In this document: piece by piece, positions 1-8,286 of the stretch
Layout: each line of letters begins with the position of its first letter
Numbering within the stretch: the first letter of the stretch is position 1
Assembly: GCA_020027475.1 (NCBI GenBank)
Contig: JAHRAZ010000059.1
Coordinates: 1-43,232 of the forward strand
Direction: 5' to 3'
From: Microthrixaceae bacterium
GTDB lineage: Bacteria > Actinomycetota > Acidimicrobiia > Acidimicrobiales > Microtrichaceae
Length of the DNA stretch: 43,232 nucleotides
Notes under the pieces: generated by a model
Databases searched by the model: none
What the model saw: only the letters and a program-made list of their open reading frames with translations
Told to the model about the DNA's origin: nothing
Program-made: the position numbers and the translations under genes

Positions 1-334
1 AATACACATTTGGTGCGAGTCCACCGAGCAGTGAGAAGGCGGCGAAGATCACTCCTCCGATGGAGAGGATTCTGATGCGGCCATACATGTCCGCCAGTCG
101 CCCACCCGGCACGATGAGAACTCCGAAGATAAGGGCATAACCGCTGACCACCCACTGCACCCTGGCCAGGTCGGTGTCGAGTTCCTTCTCGATCGAGGGC
201 AACACCACGTTCATGGCAGTGAAGTCGTTGGCGATGGCAAACACGGCCAGCCCCATCGCCGCCAATGCCACCCACGTCGAGGTGCTGATCTTCTCGGTTG
301 ACCCAGCGGTATCCGCCGAGGCTGTATCGCTCAC
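1..334 (-). CDS. MFS transporter, DHA2 (EmrB/QacA-like) family, N-terminal part
   Basis: Reverse-strand gene whose 3' part lies outside the window, leaving about 111 residues. A short polar N-terminus is followed by a first membrane helix (residues about 20-45, containing AIANDFTAMNVVLPSI, typical of the 14-helix drug exporters) and a second helix with WVVSGYALIFG. Next comes the MFS motif A loop GGRLADMYGRIR, then helix 3. This predicts a proton-driven exporter in the plasma membrane; the substrate cannot be told. The likely start is GTG at 334-332, which overlaps the stop codon of the decayed upstream gene in a GTGA arrangement, so the two were probably one operon. Confidence 0.85.
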   Translation of the reverse strand, partial: MSDTASADTAGSTEKISTSTWVALAAMGLAVFAIANDFTAMNVVLPSIEKELDTDLARVQWVVSGYALIFGVLIVPGGRLADMYGRIRILSIGGVIFAAFSLLGGLAPNVY

Positions 335-892
335 AACTTGCCGATGTTGGTCATGAATTCGAGGCTATCCGACCACTCGCTCAGCGAGGCGGCCTGCAGA
401 ATGTGTTTGTGCTCGAGTGTTCGTGTTTGATCCGGATCGGGGCGGACATTTCGAACTCGAGGTGCCGGTTCCAGATCGCCAACAGGAGCTTCGATGGCAA
501 TCCCGGAGTTCTCAGCTCTTCCGAAACGGAGTGATTCTCGCCGAGTTCAATCTGTCCGCCTTCCGGCTTGTAGGCGACTTGGCCGCATGACTGAGTGAGG
601 TAGCCGACATGTGGGTGTCCATCGATCGCGCAGAGAGCACCGGTGCACTGATGGGTCCCGCTTGTTTCTTGTCACCACTCGGAACCTTGAATCGCACGGC
701 CCGACCGTCGCCGGGACTCAGCTCGCGGTCTCGAATGGGCAATCCGCCGGCAACCGGGCGGCAGCCGGTTCCGATACCAGGAACATTCCCATCAGCGATG
801 ATCCATCGCGGAAAATGGTGGGGAATTCCAGGACCGTTCCTTCGATCTCGAAACTTGCGAGCCGTCACCGGAGTGGAGCCGTGCTCACCCAT
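331..892 (-). pseudogene. Decayed acetoacetate decarboxylase-like gene (several frameshifts)
   Basis: No single frame is open across this stretch, but protein-like pieces continue one another across frames on the minus strand. ATG at 892-890 opens MGEHGSTPVTAR. The frame then shifts near 853 to FEIEGTVLEFPTIFRDGSS and MGMFLVSEPAAARL, which stops at 720-718. A third frame from about 629 gives GGQIELGENHSVSEELRT and GLPSKLLLAIWNRHLEFE, which stops at 383-381. The last piece, EHKHILQAASLSEWSDSL, ends at TGA 333-331, overlapping the MFS start. The pattern ELR-x-x-GLP-x-x-L-x-x-x-W resembles the C-terminus of acetoacetate decarboxylase superfamily proteins. The pieces are short for that family (about 240 residues), so a central deletion is likely too. 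The family call is inference; the multi-frame decay is visible. Sequencing indels are an alternative. Confidence 0.5.
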
Positions 893-947
893 GCTGGGAA
901 CCCTACAGTTGGCGTTTCGCCGGAGAGTCGGAAAGGAACTGAGCACG

Positions 948-1322
948 ATGACGTCCAATGACAACTTCGCCAGAATCGAGAAGATTGCGATGGCGCTTCC
1001 GGAGGCCGAACGCGTCGACATCGAGGCATGGGGAGGCGAGCCATCGTTTCGCGTGCGCGACAAGAACTTCGTGTTCAGCCCCCTCGACGGTGCCGGGATG
1101 ACCGTGAAACTCGGCAAGGAAGAAGCACTGTCGGTTGTCGGCAGCAATCCCGATGCCGAGCCAACCGGCTACGGACTGGGGCGACACGGTTGGGTCTCGG
1201 TGACGTTCGCCAGGCCGCTCGAGATGGGGGATTGGGAGGAGATCACCGAGTGGATTCACACCTCCTACACCAATGTGGCTCCCCGCAAGCTGGCGCAACT
1301 GGTGTTCCCCGACGCGGATTAG
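948..1322 (+). CDS. MmcQ/YjbR family protein
   Basis: A 124-residue protein of the MmcQ/YjbR fold (CyaY-like or YjbR DNA-binding-like). Seen in the sequence: an early AWGGEPSFRVRDKNFVF motif, a central GWVSVTF strand, and the C-terminal signature DWEEITEWIHTSYTNVAP followed by RKL. The ATG at 948 is preceded by GAAAGGA about ten bases upstream, so I chose it over longer in-frame starts that run back through the antisense pseudogene. Its biochemical role is not established in general; some members bind DNA. It stands alone, convergent with engB, 13 bases from that gene's stop. Confidence 0.85.
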   Translation: MTSNDNFARIEKIAMALPEAERVDIEAWGGEPSFRVRDKNFVFSPLDGAGMTVKLGKEEALSVVGSNPDAEPTGYGLGRHGWVSVTFARPLEMGDWEEITEWIHTSYTNVAPRKLAQLVFPDAD

Positions 1323-1335
1323 TGGCTGTGGCTCG

Positions 1336-1974
1336 CTACTGGCTGTCGTTCGGGTGGCTGTCGTCCGAGTTCTTTTCGTTCAACCAGCCAATGATGCGGC
1401 CTCTGAGAGTGTCGATGTTGACGCCCTTGGACGCGCTCACCCAGATCACGTCCTTGGTGTCAACGCCGCACTGGTAGGCGAGATCCTTCTTGCGCTTCTG
1501 GCGTTTCGATGACTTTACCTTGTCGTGTTTGGTGGCCACGATCTGAAACGGAATCTCGTTGTGCTCCACCCAGTCGAGCATCGCCACGTCAAGTATCGTG
1601 GGTCCCACCTCACCATCGATGAGAACGAGCACACAACGAAGACTCTCGCGATCAAGCAGGTAGTCCTCGATCATTGGTCCCCAAGTGGCCTTCATGTGCT
1701 TCGGGACCTTGGCATAGCCATATCCGGGCAGGTCCACGACCGTTGGGTGTGGCTCCCGTGGCGAATCCACCTCGAAGATGTTGAGCAGGCGGGTGCGGCC
1801 CGGTGTTTTGGAAACCTCGGCAATTCGTTTCTGGTTGGCCAGGGCATTGATGAGGGACGACTTGCCCACGTTTGACCGGCCGGCGAATGCCACCTCCGCC
1901 GGCGAGTCCGGGAGGTCGGCAACCGTGGGTGCGGACTTGAGGAATTTCAACCGAAGCGGGCCGCGAGCGGCCAC
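1336..1974 (-). CDS. engB: Ribosome biogenesis GTP-binding protein EngB (YsxC/YihA)
   Basis: A 212-residue TRAFAC GTPase that assists large-subunit ribosome assembly. G1 is GRSNVGKSS near residue 32, the conserved TPGRT switch follows, G3 is DLPGYGYA, G4 is TKHDK and G5 is SASKG. Length fits the family (about 200). The GTG start at 1974 directly follows the stop of the flavoprotein gene (1977-1975), so translation is probably coupled. The C-terminus carries a short polar tail (NEKNSDDSHPNDSQ) beyond the usual end. Confidence 0.95.
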   Translation of the reverse strand: MAARGPLRLKFLKSAPTVADLPDSPAEVAFAGRSNVGKSSLINALANQKRIAEVSKTPGRTRLLNIFEVDSPREPHPTVVDLPGYGYAKVPKHMKATWGPMIEDYLLDRESLRCVLVLIDGEVGPTILDVAMLDWVEHNEIPFQIVATKHDKVKSSKRQKRKKDLAYQCGVDTKDVIWVSASKGVNIDTLRGRIIGWLNEKNSDDSHPNDSQ

Positions 1975-3339
1975 CTAGGACCTGCCTTGCGCGGCCATGC
2001 TCGCTGCAAACACAACCGGATCCCACACCGGCGAGAATGGCGGTGCATAGGACATGTCGACCATGGCCAGATCGTCAACTGTCATTCCGCTCCAGATGGC
2101 CGTGGCGAACACGTCGATACGTTTGGCGGAGCCTTCTCCGCCAACGATCTGCGCACCCAGGATCTTGCCGTCGTCGCGGGAGTGGATCACCCTCACCGTG
2201 ACTGGGTCGGAGCCCGGAAAGTACCCGGCCTTTGTTCGCGATCTCGCCGTGGTGGCGGCCGTTCTGATTCCCTGCGCTTCGCCCTCGGCCTCGGTGATTC
2301 CGGTTCGCCCGATCTCCAAGTCCTGGAACTTCGTTATGGCGGTTCCAATCACTCCCGGGAATGTCGCCTGACCGCCCGTGATGTTGGTGCCCGCCACACG
2401 ACCCTGTTTGTTGGCGTGGGTGCCCAAGGCGTAGATCCCGTATTGACCGGTGACGCGGTTGAGCGATTCGACACAGTCCCCGGCGGCCCACACATTCGGA
2501 GCCGATGTCTGCATCCGGTCGTCAACTCTGATGCCGCCGGCTTCGCCAAGTTCGATGCCGGCATCACCGGCCAAGTGGCTGTTCGGCCGGATTCCCAGAG
2601 CCAGGACCGCGATGTCGCATTCGATCTCACCGCCGCTCACCAGTGCGGCGGTCAGGTCACAATCGGCGTCGGTGGCGAAACCCTCCACGGCGGTGCCGAG
2701 CCTCAGATCGATTCCGGCCGAGATCATCGCCTCGCTGACCATCTCGGCCATCTCCGGACCCAGTGTCGCGGCCATTGGCTGGTCGGCGAGTTCCAGCACT
2801 GTGACCTTGAGGCCACGGGCCACCAATGCTTCGGCGACCTCGATGCCGATGTATCCGGCGCCGACCACCACGGCGGTGCGCGCTCCAGACTTGATGGCTT
2901 CGTCCATGGCGATGCCGTCATCGACCGTGCGGAGCTGCATGACTCCGTTGGCGTCGATTCCCGGCAGAGGGGGCGTGATGCCGCTTGCCCCGGTGGCGAT
3001 CACGAGATGATCCCAGACTTCGGTGTGCTCGACATCGGCTGTGAGGTCGCGTACTGCCAAGGTGTGGTTCTGCGTGTCGATGGAAGTGACGACGTGCCGG
3101 ACCTTTGCTTCGATTCCCCGCGCAGCGAATTGCTCCGGAGTCCGCGCGATCAACTTCTGATGATCAGGAATCAGACCCTCCACGAAGTAGGGCAGTCCAC
3201 AGGCCGCCCACGAGGTTCGGGGTCCGCGTTCAAACGCGATGACCTCAAGCGTTCCCTTGGCGGCTGTCCTCATTGCCTGGCTTGCGCTGGTCATTCCGGC
3301 GGCATCACCGCCGATGACGAGAAGTCGTTCAGGAATCAA
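1975..3339 (-). CDS. FAD-dependent pyridine nucleotide-disulfide oxidoreductase, CoA-disulfide reductase-like
   Basis: A flavoprotein of about 454 residues with the class III disulfide reductase layout. The N-terminal FAD-binding motif is VIGGDAAGMTSASQ. The single redox cysteine sits in AACGLPYFVEG, matching the active site of CoA-disulfide reductases and NADH oxidases. A central NAD(P)H Rossmann motif VVVGAGYIGIEVAE follows, then the FAD-contact motif WAAGDCVES. The C-terminal dimerisation domain has YAPPFSPVWDPV, which in CoA-disulfide reductases carries active-site tyrosines. It probably reduces CoA-disulfide or a related persulfide in the cytoplasm. The best start is TTG at 3339, overlapping the hydrolase stop by 11 bases; in-frame ATGs fall inside the FAD motif and are too late. 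The exact electron acceptor is uncertain. Confidence 0.85.
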   Translation of the reverse strand: MIPERLLVIGGDAAGMTSASQAMRTAAKGTLEVIAFERGPRTSWAACGLPYFVEGLIPDHQKLIARTPEQFAARGIEAKVRHVVTSIDTQNHTLAVRDLTADVEHTEVWDHLVIATGASGITPPLPGIDANGVMQLRTVDDGIAMDEAIKSGARTAVVVGAGYIGIEVAEALVARGLKVTVLELADQPMAATLGPEMAEMVSEAMISAGIDLRLGTAVEGFATDADCDLTAALVSGGEIECDIAVLALGIRPNSHLAGDAGIELGEAGGIRVDDRMQTSAPNVWAAGDCVESLNRVTGQYGIYALGTHANKQGRVAGTNITGGQATFPGVIGTAITKFQDLEIGRTGITEAEGEAQGIRTAATTARSRTKAGYFPGSDPVTVRVIHSRDDGKILGAQIVGGEGSAKRIDVFATAIWSGMTVDDLAMVDMSYAPPFSPVWDPVVFAASMAAQGRS

Positions 3340-4675
3340 CGGTGAGGCCGCGTTCTTCGAGCTTGCGATCGACGAAATTCCAGACCTTCTTCGACCGCAG
3401 GTAACCGACGTGGTTTCCTGGATACCAGCAGATGTCTGGTTCGTCCCAGTGTTCCCAGAGCTCGTTCGCCTGTCCGGGAGGAGCCATGCGGTCACCCAGA
3501 CCGGCGAAGATGGCCAGCGCGTCCTTCGGCAGGGCTGGGTCCACCACGAGCGGAGACACCACCTTGAGGACCTCGTCTGCCATTTCATCGAGCACCGAGT
3601 GTTCAACAGCCCGCTCAGATACGTGGCGCGGTGAATGGTGCCGGTACATTCCCGGCAGGTCCGACACTGGGATGCCGGCGATGGCTACGTCGAGGTCGGG
3701 CTCGTGGGCAGCAGTGAGTGCAGTGAGGTATCCCCCGAGCGACACTCCCAACAGGCCGATTCCGGCCGGATCCTGAAGCCGAACCCAACTGAGCAGGCGC
3801 CGAATGTCCCAGAGGGATTGGCTCATGCCGTGCAGAACGTTCATCAGGTCGAAGGTCATGAACTGTTCCCCGCTTATCGAGCTCGGGCGCCGGGATCCGT
3901 GGGTGGGGAGAACGATTCCGGCCAGATTCACGCCCAGATCGTTGTAGAGATGACTGGCGTGGAACCCCATCAAATCCATGAAAGGTGAGCCCATTGCGAA
4001 TCCGTGGATGCACACCACCCAAGGCCGTGGTTTGCCACTGTGTCGCATGACCCACGCCGAGGCTGTGCTGTTGGCCTCGAAGCTGTTCCAATGCGTCACT
4101 CCGGGCATCTCCGGGGATGGTTCGTAACCGCTCGGCCAGGAGATTCGCTCATACGAGTTGCCCAGGGCCCAGCCAGTGCTGCTCGCGGGCTTGACCAGTG
4201 GCGGCGGTTCCTGGTGGTAGGAAGCGGGATCATCCAGGAATCCCCTGGCGTCGAGGATGTCCCGGGCTCGGGCCAGGTCGGCACCGACGCGTTCGTATTC
4301 AGAGCGAGTCGGATTGCGTTTGGGTCCCATGGCCAACAACATGATCGATTCATCAAGCGCCACATGTGCGATCAAGGATGGAGTTACCTTCACTTCGGGG
4401 TTCCCCGCCGTGGGTTCGTCGAGTCGATTCTGGAATACTTCCGCAGCCCAGCGGGCCGTACGCGGCGCTGCAACAGCGAGCCTTGCGAGGGGTTGCCTGG
4501 CGAGTTGCTTCTCGACGCGGCGAAACGCAGCGGAGCCCTTTTGGACCAGTCCGAACGGTCTCCACCACGGCGGAGACGCGAAACCCGGCGTTTCCGCAGC
4601 AGCGGGCACAGAATCCCGGGTGTTGTTCTGTTCGGTGTTGTCTTGCTCGGTGGTCACAGCAGCCATACCTTTCAC
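3329..4675 (-). CDS. Alpha/beta hydrolase
   Basis: About 448 residues. The C-terminal half is a recognisable alpha/beta hydrolase: oxyanion motif CIHGFAMG, nucleophile elbow GVSLGG, acid region GLGDRMAPP and catalytic histidine in GNHVGYLRSKKV. The N-terminal 180 residues are family-specific and unassigned. No signal peptide is seen, so it should be cytoplasmic. It lies between a wax ester synthase and a flavoprotein on the same strand, so an ester or acyl substrate is plausible but not shown. The start is GTG at 4675, or ATG at 4666; neither has a well-spaced Shine-Dalgarno. Confidence 0.8.
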   Translation of the reverse strand: MKGMAAVTTEQDNTEQNNTRDSVPAAAETPGFASPPWWRPFGLVQKGSAAFRRVEKQLARQPLARLAVAAPRTARWAAEVFQNRLDEPTAGNPEVKVTPSLIAHVALDESIMLLAMGPKRNPTRSEYERVGADLARARDILDARGFLDDPASYHQEPPPLVKPASSTGWALGNSYERISWPSGYEPSPEMPGVTHWNSFEANSTASAWVMRHSGKPRPWVVCIHGFAMGSPFMDLMGFHASHLYNDLGVNLAGIVLPTHGSRRPSSISGEQFMTFDLMNVLHGMSQSLWDIRRLLSWVRLQDPAGIGLLGVSLGGYLTALTAAHEPDLDVAIAGIPVSDLPGMYRHHSPRHVSERAVEHSVLDEMADEVLKVVSPLVVDPALPKDALAIFAGLGDRMAPPGQANELWEHWDEPDICWYPGNHVGYLRSKKVWNFVDRKLEERGLTVDS

Positions 4676-4728
4676 GCTACGCCTTCACAGCATCCCTGTT
4701 GCCCATTTTCAGGTCGTCCATTGTGGTG

Positions 4729-6159
4729 TCAACTCCGGTTCTGTACGAGCTTGTGCATTTCCTCGAACCCCTCCACGATTTCTTCGAGGATTCCCTCCAC
4801 ATCGGGGATCAAATCAGGGCAGGCCATGATTCCGATGTGGAATCGATTCATGTGGCTGATTGCCGTGATGTTCAGGCCACAACCCTCGATCAAGGGACCG
4901 AACGGCACCATGTCCACGACTTCTGCTCCCGCCAGGTACAGGGGAACTGGTGAGCCGGGCACGTTGGAGATGATCGTGGTGTAAATCGGTGGGGTGTAGT
5001 CCGGAACGCGGGCCCACGACATGGCATCGATGCCGAAATGCAGTACCGACGGTGGTACCAGGTCCACCATGTCGCCGAGGATGTCCGGGCCGAGTTCTTC
5101 GTGCAGTTCCTTGGCTCCGCCAGTGACCCCATGGATGTAGTCGACTATTTCCTCCGGATCCGAGAGCTGCACCGGAAGGTGGGAGAACAGGTTTGACACC
5201 TGATTGACCGCTGAGTCGGCGACGTCGCTCTTGTCGCTTCCATGGACGCTCACAGGAATCGCAGCCACGAGTGGTCGCTCGAGATCCTCTCCCTGACGCA
5301 TGAGTACCCGACGGAGCGCGAGAGTGCATGCTCCCAGGACCACGTCGTTGACGGTGACACCCAACGCCCTCTTGGTTTCTTTCAGCTCATCCAGGGAGAC
5401 GTTGGAGAATGCGACTGAACGGGCCGGAGTGAGGGTTGCGTTCCAGGGTGTTCGGGGTGCAGTGAACGGACCCGGTGTGGTCTGACCGGCGCGCCGCTGT
5501 CCCACCACGGTCACGGCAGCTTTCGAGACTCCGGAAATCGTCCGGCGCAGGGCGTTCACCGATCGTCCGGGGTTGCTGACCCGGTTCCAGGCCGCATCGA
5601 CCGCCATACGGATTGGGCCCGGATCGCGCTTGAGGGCGGCCTCGAATCGAGGCTCCTCCGGTACCGGGAGTGGATCGCCGCCGGGCTCCATTGACAACAG
5701 GTAGGGCATCATGTCCACGCCCGTCTCGCCGTCGATGATCGTGTGATGCATCTTGGTCACAAGAGCCATACGGCCGCCCATGAGGCCATCCACAATGTGC
5801 ATTTCCCAGAGGGGTTTCTTGCGGTCGAGTTCCGTGGAAGCCACTTCGCCGATGTAGTCGCTGAGTTCTTCGTTGCCTCCTGGAGCGTCGAGCGTGTGAC
5901 GCCGCACGTGGCGACTCATCGAGAATTCCCCGTCGTTCACCCAGACCGGATGATCGATTCCGAATGGCACCGAAATCAGGCGATCGGAGAAACCTTCGAT
6001 GTTGGGCACGACCCGGTACACATGCTCTTCAATCACGTCGGCATCCACGTGGGTCGGGGAGTCGGTGGCATCCAGGATCACGGCCCCGACCACGTGCATG
6101 TGCATCGAAGGTGTCTCGGCGTACAGATACCAGCTGTCGGCGGCTGTCAGTCGTTTCAT
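4729..6159 (-). CDS. Wax ester synthase / acyl-CoA:diacylglycerol acyltransferase (WS/DGAT)
   Basis: A 476-residue bifunctional acyltransferase that joins acyl-CoA to diacylglycerol or a fatty alcohol, making storage lipid at the membrane. It opens with the family's MKRLTAADSWYLYAE and carries the catalytic motif HHTIIDG (HHxxxDG) near residue 135. The C-terminal half has the conserved blocks NDVVLGACTLALRR, SNVPGSP, and GPLIEGCGLNITAISHM. ATG 6159 is chosen because GGGAGT lies just upstream and it starts the conserved N-terminus; an upstream in-frame start at 6186 adds nine residues not seen in the family. It is divergent from tsaC and heads a reverse-strand run with the hydrolase. Confidence 0.92.
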   Translation of the reverse strand: MKRLTAADSWYLYAETPSMHMHVVGAVILDATDSPTHVDADVIEEHVYRVVPNIEGFSDRLISVPFGIDHPVWVNDGEFSMSRHVRRHTLDAPGGNEELSDYIGEVASTELDRKKPLWEMHIVDGLMGGRMALVTKMHHTIIDGETGVDMMPYLLSMEPGGDPLPVPEEPRFEAALKRDPGPIRMAVDAAWNRVSNPGRSVNALRRTISGVSKAAVTVVGQRRAGQTTPGPFTAPRTPWNATLTPARSVAFSNVSLDELKETKRALGVTVNDVVLGACTLALRRVLMRQGEDLERPLVAAIPVSVHGSDKSDVADSAVNQVSNLFSHLPVQLSDPEEIVDYIHGVTGGAKELHEELGPDILGDMVDLVPPSVLHFGIDAMSWARVPDYTPPIYTTIISNVPGSPVPLYLAGAEVVDMVPFGPLIEGCGLNITAISHMNRFHIGIMACPDLIPDVEGILEEIVEGFEEMHKLVQNRS

Positions 6160-6247
6160 GTCAACTCCCGTCGGGTGCGCATCCACTCACCCTGCGTACT
6201 CGTGGTCCACCGCGACTGGCGCTGGCGGCACTGGAATCGTACGACAT

Positions 6248-6266
6248 ATCTGATGACCGGTCAGAT
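6248..6266. promoter_or_regulatory. Nested inverted repeat between divergent wax synthase and tsaC genes
   Basis: The 122-base divergent intergenic region holds ATCTGA-N7-TCAGAT, and inside it the perfect 10-base palindrome TGACCGGTCA (6254-6263). Its position 16 bases before the tsaC ATG and 89 bases before the wax synthase ATG suits a TetR-like operator acting on either gene. No regulator gene is adjacent, and a palindrome this short can arise by chance. Confidence 0.35.
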
Positions 6267-6281
6267 CGTTAGGGTTGTGCG

Positions 6282-7298
6282 ATGACCCGCGGAATTCATC
6301 CAACGACGGAAGAAATCCAGAATGCGGGAGAGCGGATTCGACAGGGTCGGCTGGTCGCCTTCCCCACTGAGACGGTCTATGGATTGGGCGCCGACGCCAC
6401 CTCCGACGATGCGATCAAGGCTGTCTTTGATGCCAAGGGCCGCCCTTGGACCGATCCTCTGATTGTTCACGTCACTTCCAGCGCCGCGGCGAATGAGGTT
6501 GGGGACATGGGAGCGCCAGGTTCCGTGGCGCGCCGGTTGGCGGAGCGCTTCTGGCCTGGTCCGCTGACCCTGATCCTCGAGCGCCGCAGGGGCATCTCGG
6601 ACCTTGTGGGCGGCGGATTCGCAACCGTTGGGGTGCGTTGTCCGGCTCATCCGGTGGCCCTGGACCTGCTGAAGGCAGCGGGAGTCCCGCTTGCGGCACC
6701 ATCGGCCAACCGATTCGGTCGCGTCAGCCCAACCGACGCTGCTCACGTTCGCGATGAACTGGGTGACAGTGTCGACCTGTTGTTGGATGCCGGTCCGACA
6801 CCGCTCGGAATCGAGTCGACCGTTGTGGACTGCACGCAGAACCCGCCTGCGGTGCTGAGGCCGGGTGCGCTACCGCTGGAGGACATCGAAGAGTTTCTCG
6901 GCGAGATCACCCACCATGGCCGGCGGGCGACTGCGTCCGGGCGGTCCTCGGTGTCCCCCGGAACGCTCGCTGCGCACTATTCGCCATCCATTCCGGTGGT
7001 GCTCGTCGAGGGTGAGTCCACCCTGATGGATTCAGTACGGACTGCTCTCGGCGAACAACAGTTGCGGGCTGCGCTTCTCGTGTTGCCGAGTGAGAGGGGT
7101 GAGGCTGCCGCGAGTCTGTACGCGTTGCTCCGCGGGGCCGATGAGGAGCCCGCAGACGTGCTTCTCGCACAGACTGTGGACCCTGCCGGTGTGGGTCGTG
7201 CCATCAACGATCGGCTGTTTCGCGCCGCTCATGGGCACCTTGTTCTCGACGATCGTGAGTCCACGATCATGGGCATAGTTGCTCGGGTCCGCCAATGA
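6282..7298 (+). CDS. tsaC: Threonylcarbamoyl-AMP synthase (Sua5/YrdC)
   Basis: A 338-residue enzyme that makes threonylcarbamoyl-AMP from threonine, bicarbonate and ATP for the t6A37 modification of ANN-decoding tRNAs. The YrdC domain (residues about 10-200) shows VAFPTETVYGLG, KGRPWTDPLIVHV, PGPLTLIL and APSANRFGRVSPT. The linker motif SPGTLAAHYSP and a C-terminal Sua5 domain (about 215-335) make this the long Sua5 type rather than the short TsaC. The ATG at 6282 fits the family's start. It probably leads a forward run with the arabinose-precursor genes, though the functions are unrelated. Confidence 0.93.
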   Translation: MTRGIHPTTEEIQNAGERIRQGRLVAFPTETVYGLGADATSDDAIKAVFDAKGRPWTDPLIVHVTSSAAANEVGDMGAPGSVARRLAERFWPGPLTLILERRRGISDLVGGGFATVGVRCPAHPVALDLLKAAGVPLAAPSANRFGRVSPTDAAHVRDELGDSVDLLLDAGPTPLGIESTVVDCTQNPPAVLRPGALPLEDIEEFLGEITHHGRRATASGRSSVSPGTLAAHYSPSIPVVLVEGESTLMDSVRTALGEQQLRAALLVLPSERGEAAASLYALLRGADEEPADVLLAQTVDPAGVGRAINDRLFRAAHGHLVLDDRESTIMGIVARVRQ

Positions 7299-7368
7299 GG
7301 CCGGATCATGCCCCGCGGGTACAATCGGCGACCGGAAAGGGCGTTTGAGCAATCGTGATCGAGGGAAC

Positions 7369-8286
7369 GTGACGGACCAGAAGACGGGATCCCGAATGGG
7401 ATCAACCGGGGGAAGCAGCTCGCTTGTCAAAGGGCTGGTTCGCGAGGCGCGCCCGAAGCAGTGGGCCAAGAACGTTCTGGTGTTCGTGGCTCCGGCGGCT
7501 GCTGGAGTCCTCAACGAGTGGTACTACTTCCGCCTCACGCTGATGGGTTTCGTGGCGTTCTGCCTCGTGTCGTCGGCCACCTACTACCTCAACGACATTC
7601 TCGATGTCGAGTCCGACCGCAAACACCCCACCAAGTCCAACCGCCCGATCGCCTCGGGTGTTGTTCCGATTCCGGTGGCTGTGGTGGTGGCTGGATTCCT
7701 GTTCGTAGCCGGTGTTTCGGTAGCGGCGCTGAACGGACCGAATCTGGCCGCGGTGGTCGTGGGGTATGCGGTTCTGACCACGGCCTACAGCTTCTGGTTG
7801 AAGACGATCCCGGTGGTCGACCTCGTGGTGCTCTCCGCCGGATTCATCCTTCGTCTTCTGGGCGGCGCCTACGCAGCGCAGGTTGGTGTTTCCGACTGGT
7901 TCATCATCATTTCACTGTTCGGTTCGCTGTTCATCGCCTCCGCGAAGCGATACGCGGAGAAGCAAGAGCTCGGCGACGGTGCGGCCGAACTTCGCCCAAC
8001 GCTGGGTGAGTATTCCTCGGAGTATCTGAGCTGGGTGCGCGGAGTTGCTGCGGCTGCGGTGCTCATGAGTTACTGCCTTTGGGCGGTGGAACGAGCCGAC
8101 ATCATTGGTGGTACACCGTGGTTGCAGATCTCGATCGTTCCATTCCTCATCGCAGTTCTCAGGTACGCACTCCTGGTGGACAAGGGTGAAGGGTCGGCGC
8201 CGGAGGATGTGATCCTGCACGACCGCCAGATGCAGGTAATGGGTATCCTGCTTGTCATCTGCCTCTTCATCGGTATCTATCTGTGA
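7369..8286 (+). CDS. Decaprenyl-phosphate phosphoribosyltransferase (UbiA superfamily)
   Basis: A 305-residue, multi-helix membrane prenyltransferase of the Rv3806c type. It transfers phosphoribose from PRPP to decaprenyl phosphate, the first lipid-linked step toward decaprenyl-phospho-arabinose. The signature is NDILDVESDRKHP followed by KSNRPIASG; about eight hydrophobic helices follow, with SAKRYAEKQ after helix 5 and the C-terminal ILHDRQMQ motif seen in the family. GTG 7369 has GAGGGA upstream and is preferred over a longer start that overlaps tsaC. It overlaps dprE1 by four bases (ATCTGTGA), which ties the two genes to one pathway. Confidence 0.9.
   Translation: MTDQKTGSRMGSTGGSSSLVKGLVREARPKQWAKNVLVFVAPAAAGVLNEWYYFRLTLMGFVAFCLVSSATYYLNDILDVESDRKHPTKSNRPIASGVVPIPVAVVVAGFLFVAGVSVAALNGPNLAAVVVGYAVLTTAYSFWLKTIPVVDLVVLSAGFILRLLGGAYAAQVGVSDWFIIISLFGSLFIASAKRYAEKQELGDGAAELRPTLGEYSSEYLSWVRGVAAAAVLMSYCLWAVERADIIGGTPWLQISIVPFLIAVLRYALLVDKGEGSAPEDVILHDRQMQVMGILLVICLFIGIYL

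Noticed and set aside
512-1147. A 211-codon open frame on the minus strand across the pseudogene and the MmcQ/YjbR gene
   Set aside because: Half of it is antisense to the well-supported MmcQ/YjbR gene and the rest is one frame of the decayed gene; its translation is low-complexity and unlike any family.
1987-3345. A 452-codon open frame on the plus strand
   Set aside because: Exact antisense of the flavoprotein gene, with a His/Arg/Gly-rich shadow translation typical of high-GC DNA.
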